This document shows positions 29,620-29,647 of a stretch of DNA of 29,647 bases, piece after piece. Under the pieces are notes generated by a model. It was not told the origin of the DNA. It was given only the letters and a program-made list of their open reading frames with translations, and ran no database searches. Source of the DNA: Conidiobolus coronatus NRRL 28638 (taxonomy: Eukaryota; Entomophthoromycota; Entomophthoromycetes; Entomophthorales; Conidiobolaceae); the NCBI GenBank assembly GCA_001566745.1, contig KQ964455.1, positions 143,855 through 173,501 on the forward strand, given 5' to 3'. Each line of letters starts with the position of its first letter. The first letter of the stretch is position 1. The position numbers and the translations under genes were made by a program.

Positions 29620-29647
29620 ATATGAGTAATTCTAGTTAATTTGATTC
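29620..29647 (-). mobile_element. MITE-like element, family 1 (copy g), cut by window end
   Basis: ATATGAGTAATTCTAGTTAA begins another copy in the same orientation as the two copies to its left; the rest lies outside the window. Confidence 0.6.

Noticed and set aside
1-29647. CRISPR array, bacterial operon or phage-like content
   Set aside because: The genes are spliced and eukaryotic; no regularly spaced direct repeats with unique spacers were seen.

Overview
The window is an AT-rich nuclear stretch of a fungus, with intergenic DNA that is overwhelmingly A/T. Evidence for a fungus: a Yap1/Pap1-type bZIP factor with its C-terminal cysteine-rich domain, a fungal-type histone H2A, ATG3, and 14 short spliceosomal introns (49-97 nt) with GTAAGT/GTAATT-like donors and TACTAAC or CTAAY branch points. 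A pair of intronless F-box/LRR-type proteins and the extreme AT content suggest an early-diverging lineage, perhaps Entomophthoromycotina (Conidiobolus-like). That placement is inference. A run of N marks an assembly gap at 11516-12345.

Layout. 1-3060 has no gene I can support but carries three miniature inverted-repeat elements from two families. 3066-8787 is a compact housekeeping block: histone H2A (+), a four-exon STN1-like OB-fold protein (-) converging on it, a GCIP/CCNDBP1-family protein (+), an RPP40-like RNase P/MRP subunit (+) and ATG3 (-) converging on it. 8788-14277 is gene-poor apart from a cysteine-rich secreted, probably GPI-anchored protein (-) next to the gap. 14278-17864 holds two paralogous LRR proteins (+). 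17865-21570 is gene-poor with one decayed repeat copy. 21574-23394 is the bZIP gene with its promoter, followed by a small secreted protein (24184-24483). 26118-26190 is tRNA-Phe(GAA), with a repeat copy starting just after its terminator. 27324-28265 is a LEA2-like single-pass membrane protein (-). The right end (28735-29647) is a run of three same-orientation copies of the main repeat family.

Several genes are invisible to simple ORF calling because their exons are short. I joined the exons by eye for STN1-like, GCIP, RPP40-like, ATG3, bZIP and LEA2-like genes; every join keeps the frame and uses GT-AG. The core-block genes have unrelated jobs (chromatin, telomere capping, tRNA processing, autophagy), so their closeness looks like compaction rather than a pathway cluster. 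The most noteworthy items are the ~269-bp repeat family (seven copies seen), the minimal STN1-like gene, the CCAAT/ACGCGAAA-rich H2A promoter, the H2A tail ending in TQES, and a Yap1-like factor that keeps only one of the two usual cysteine-rich domains.
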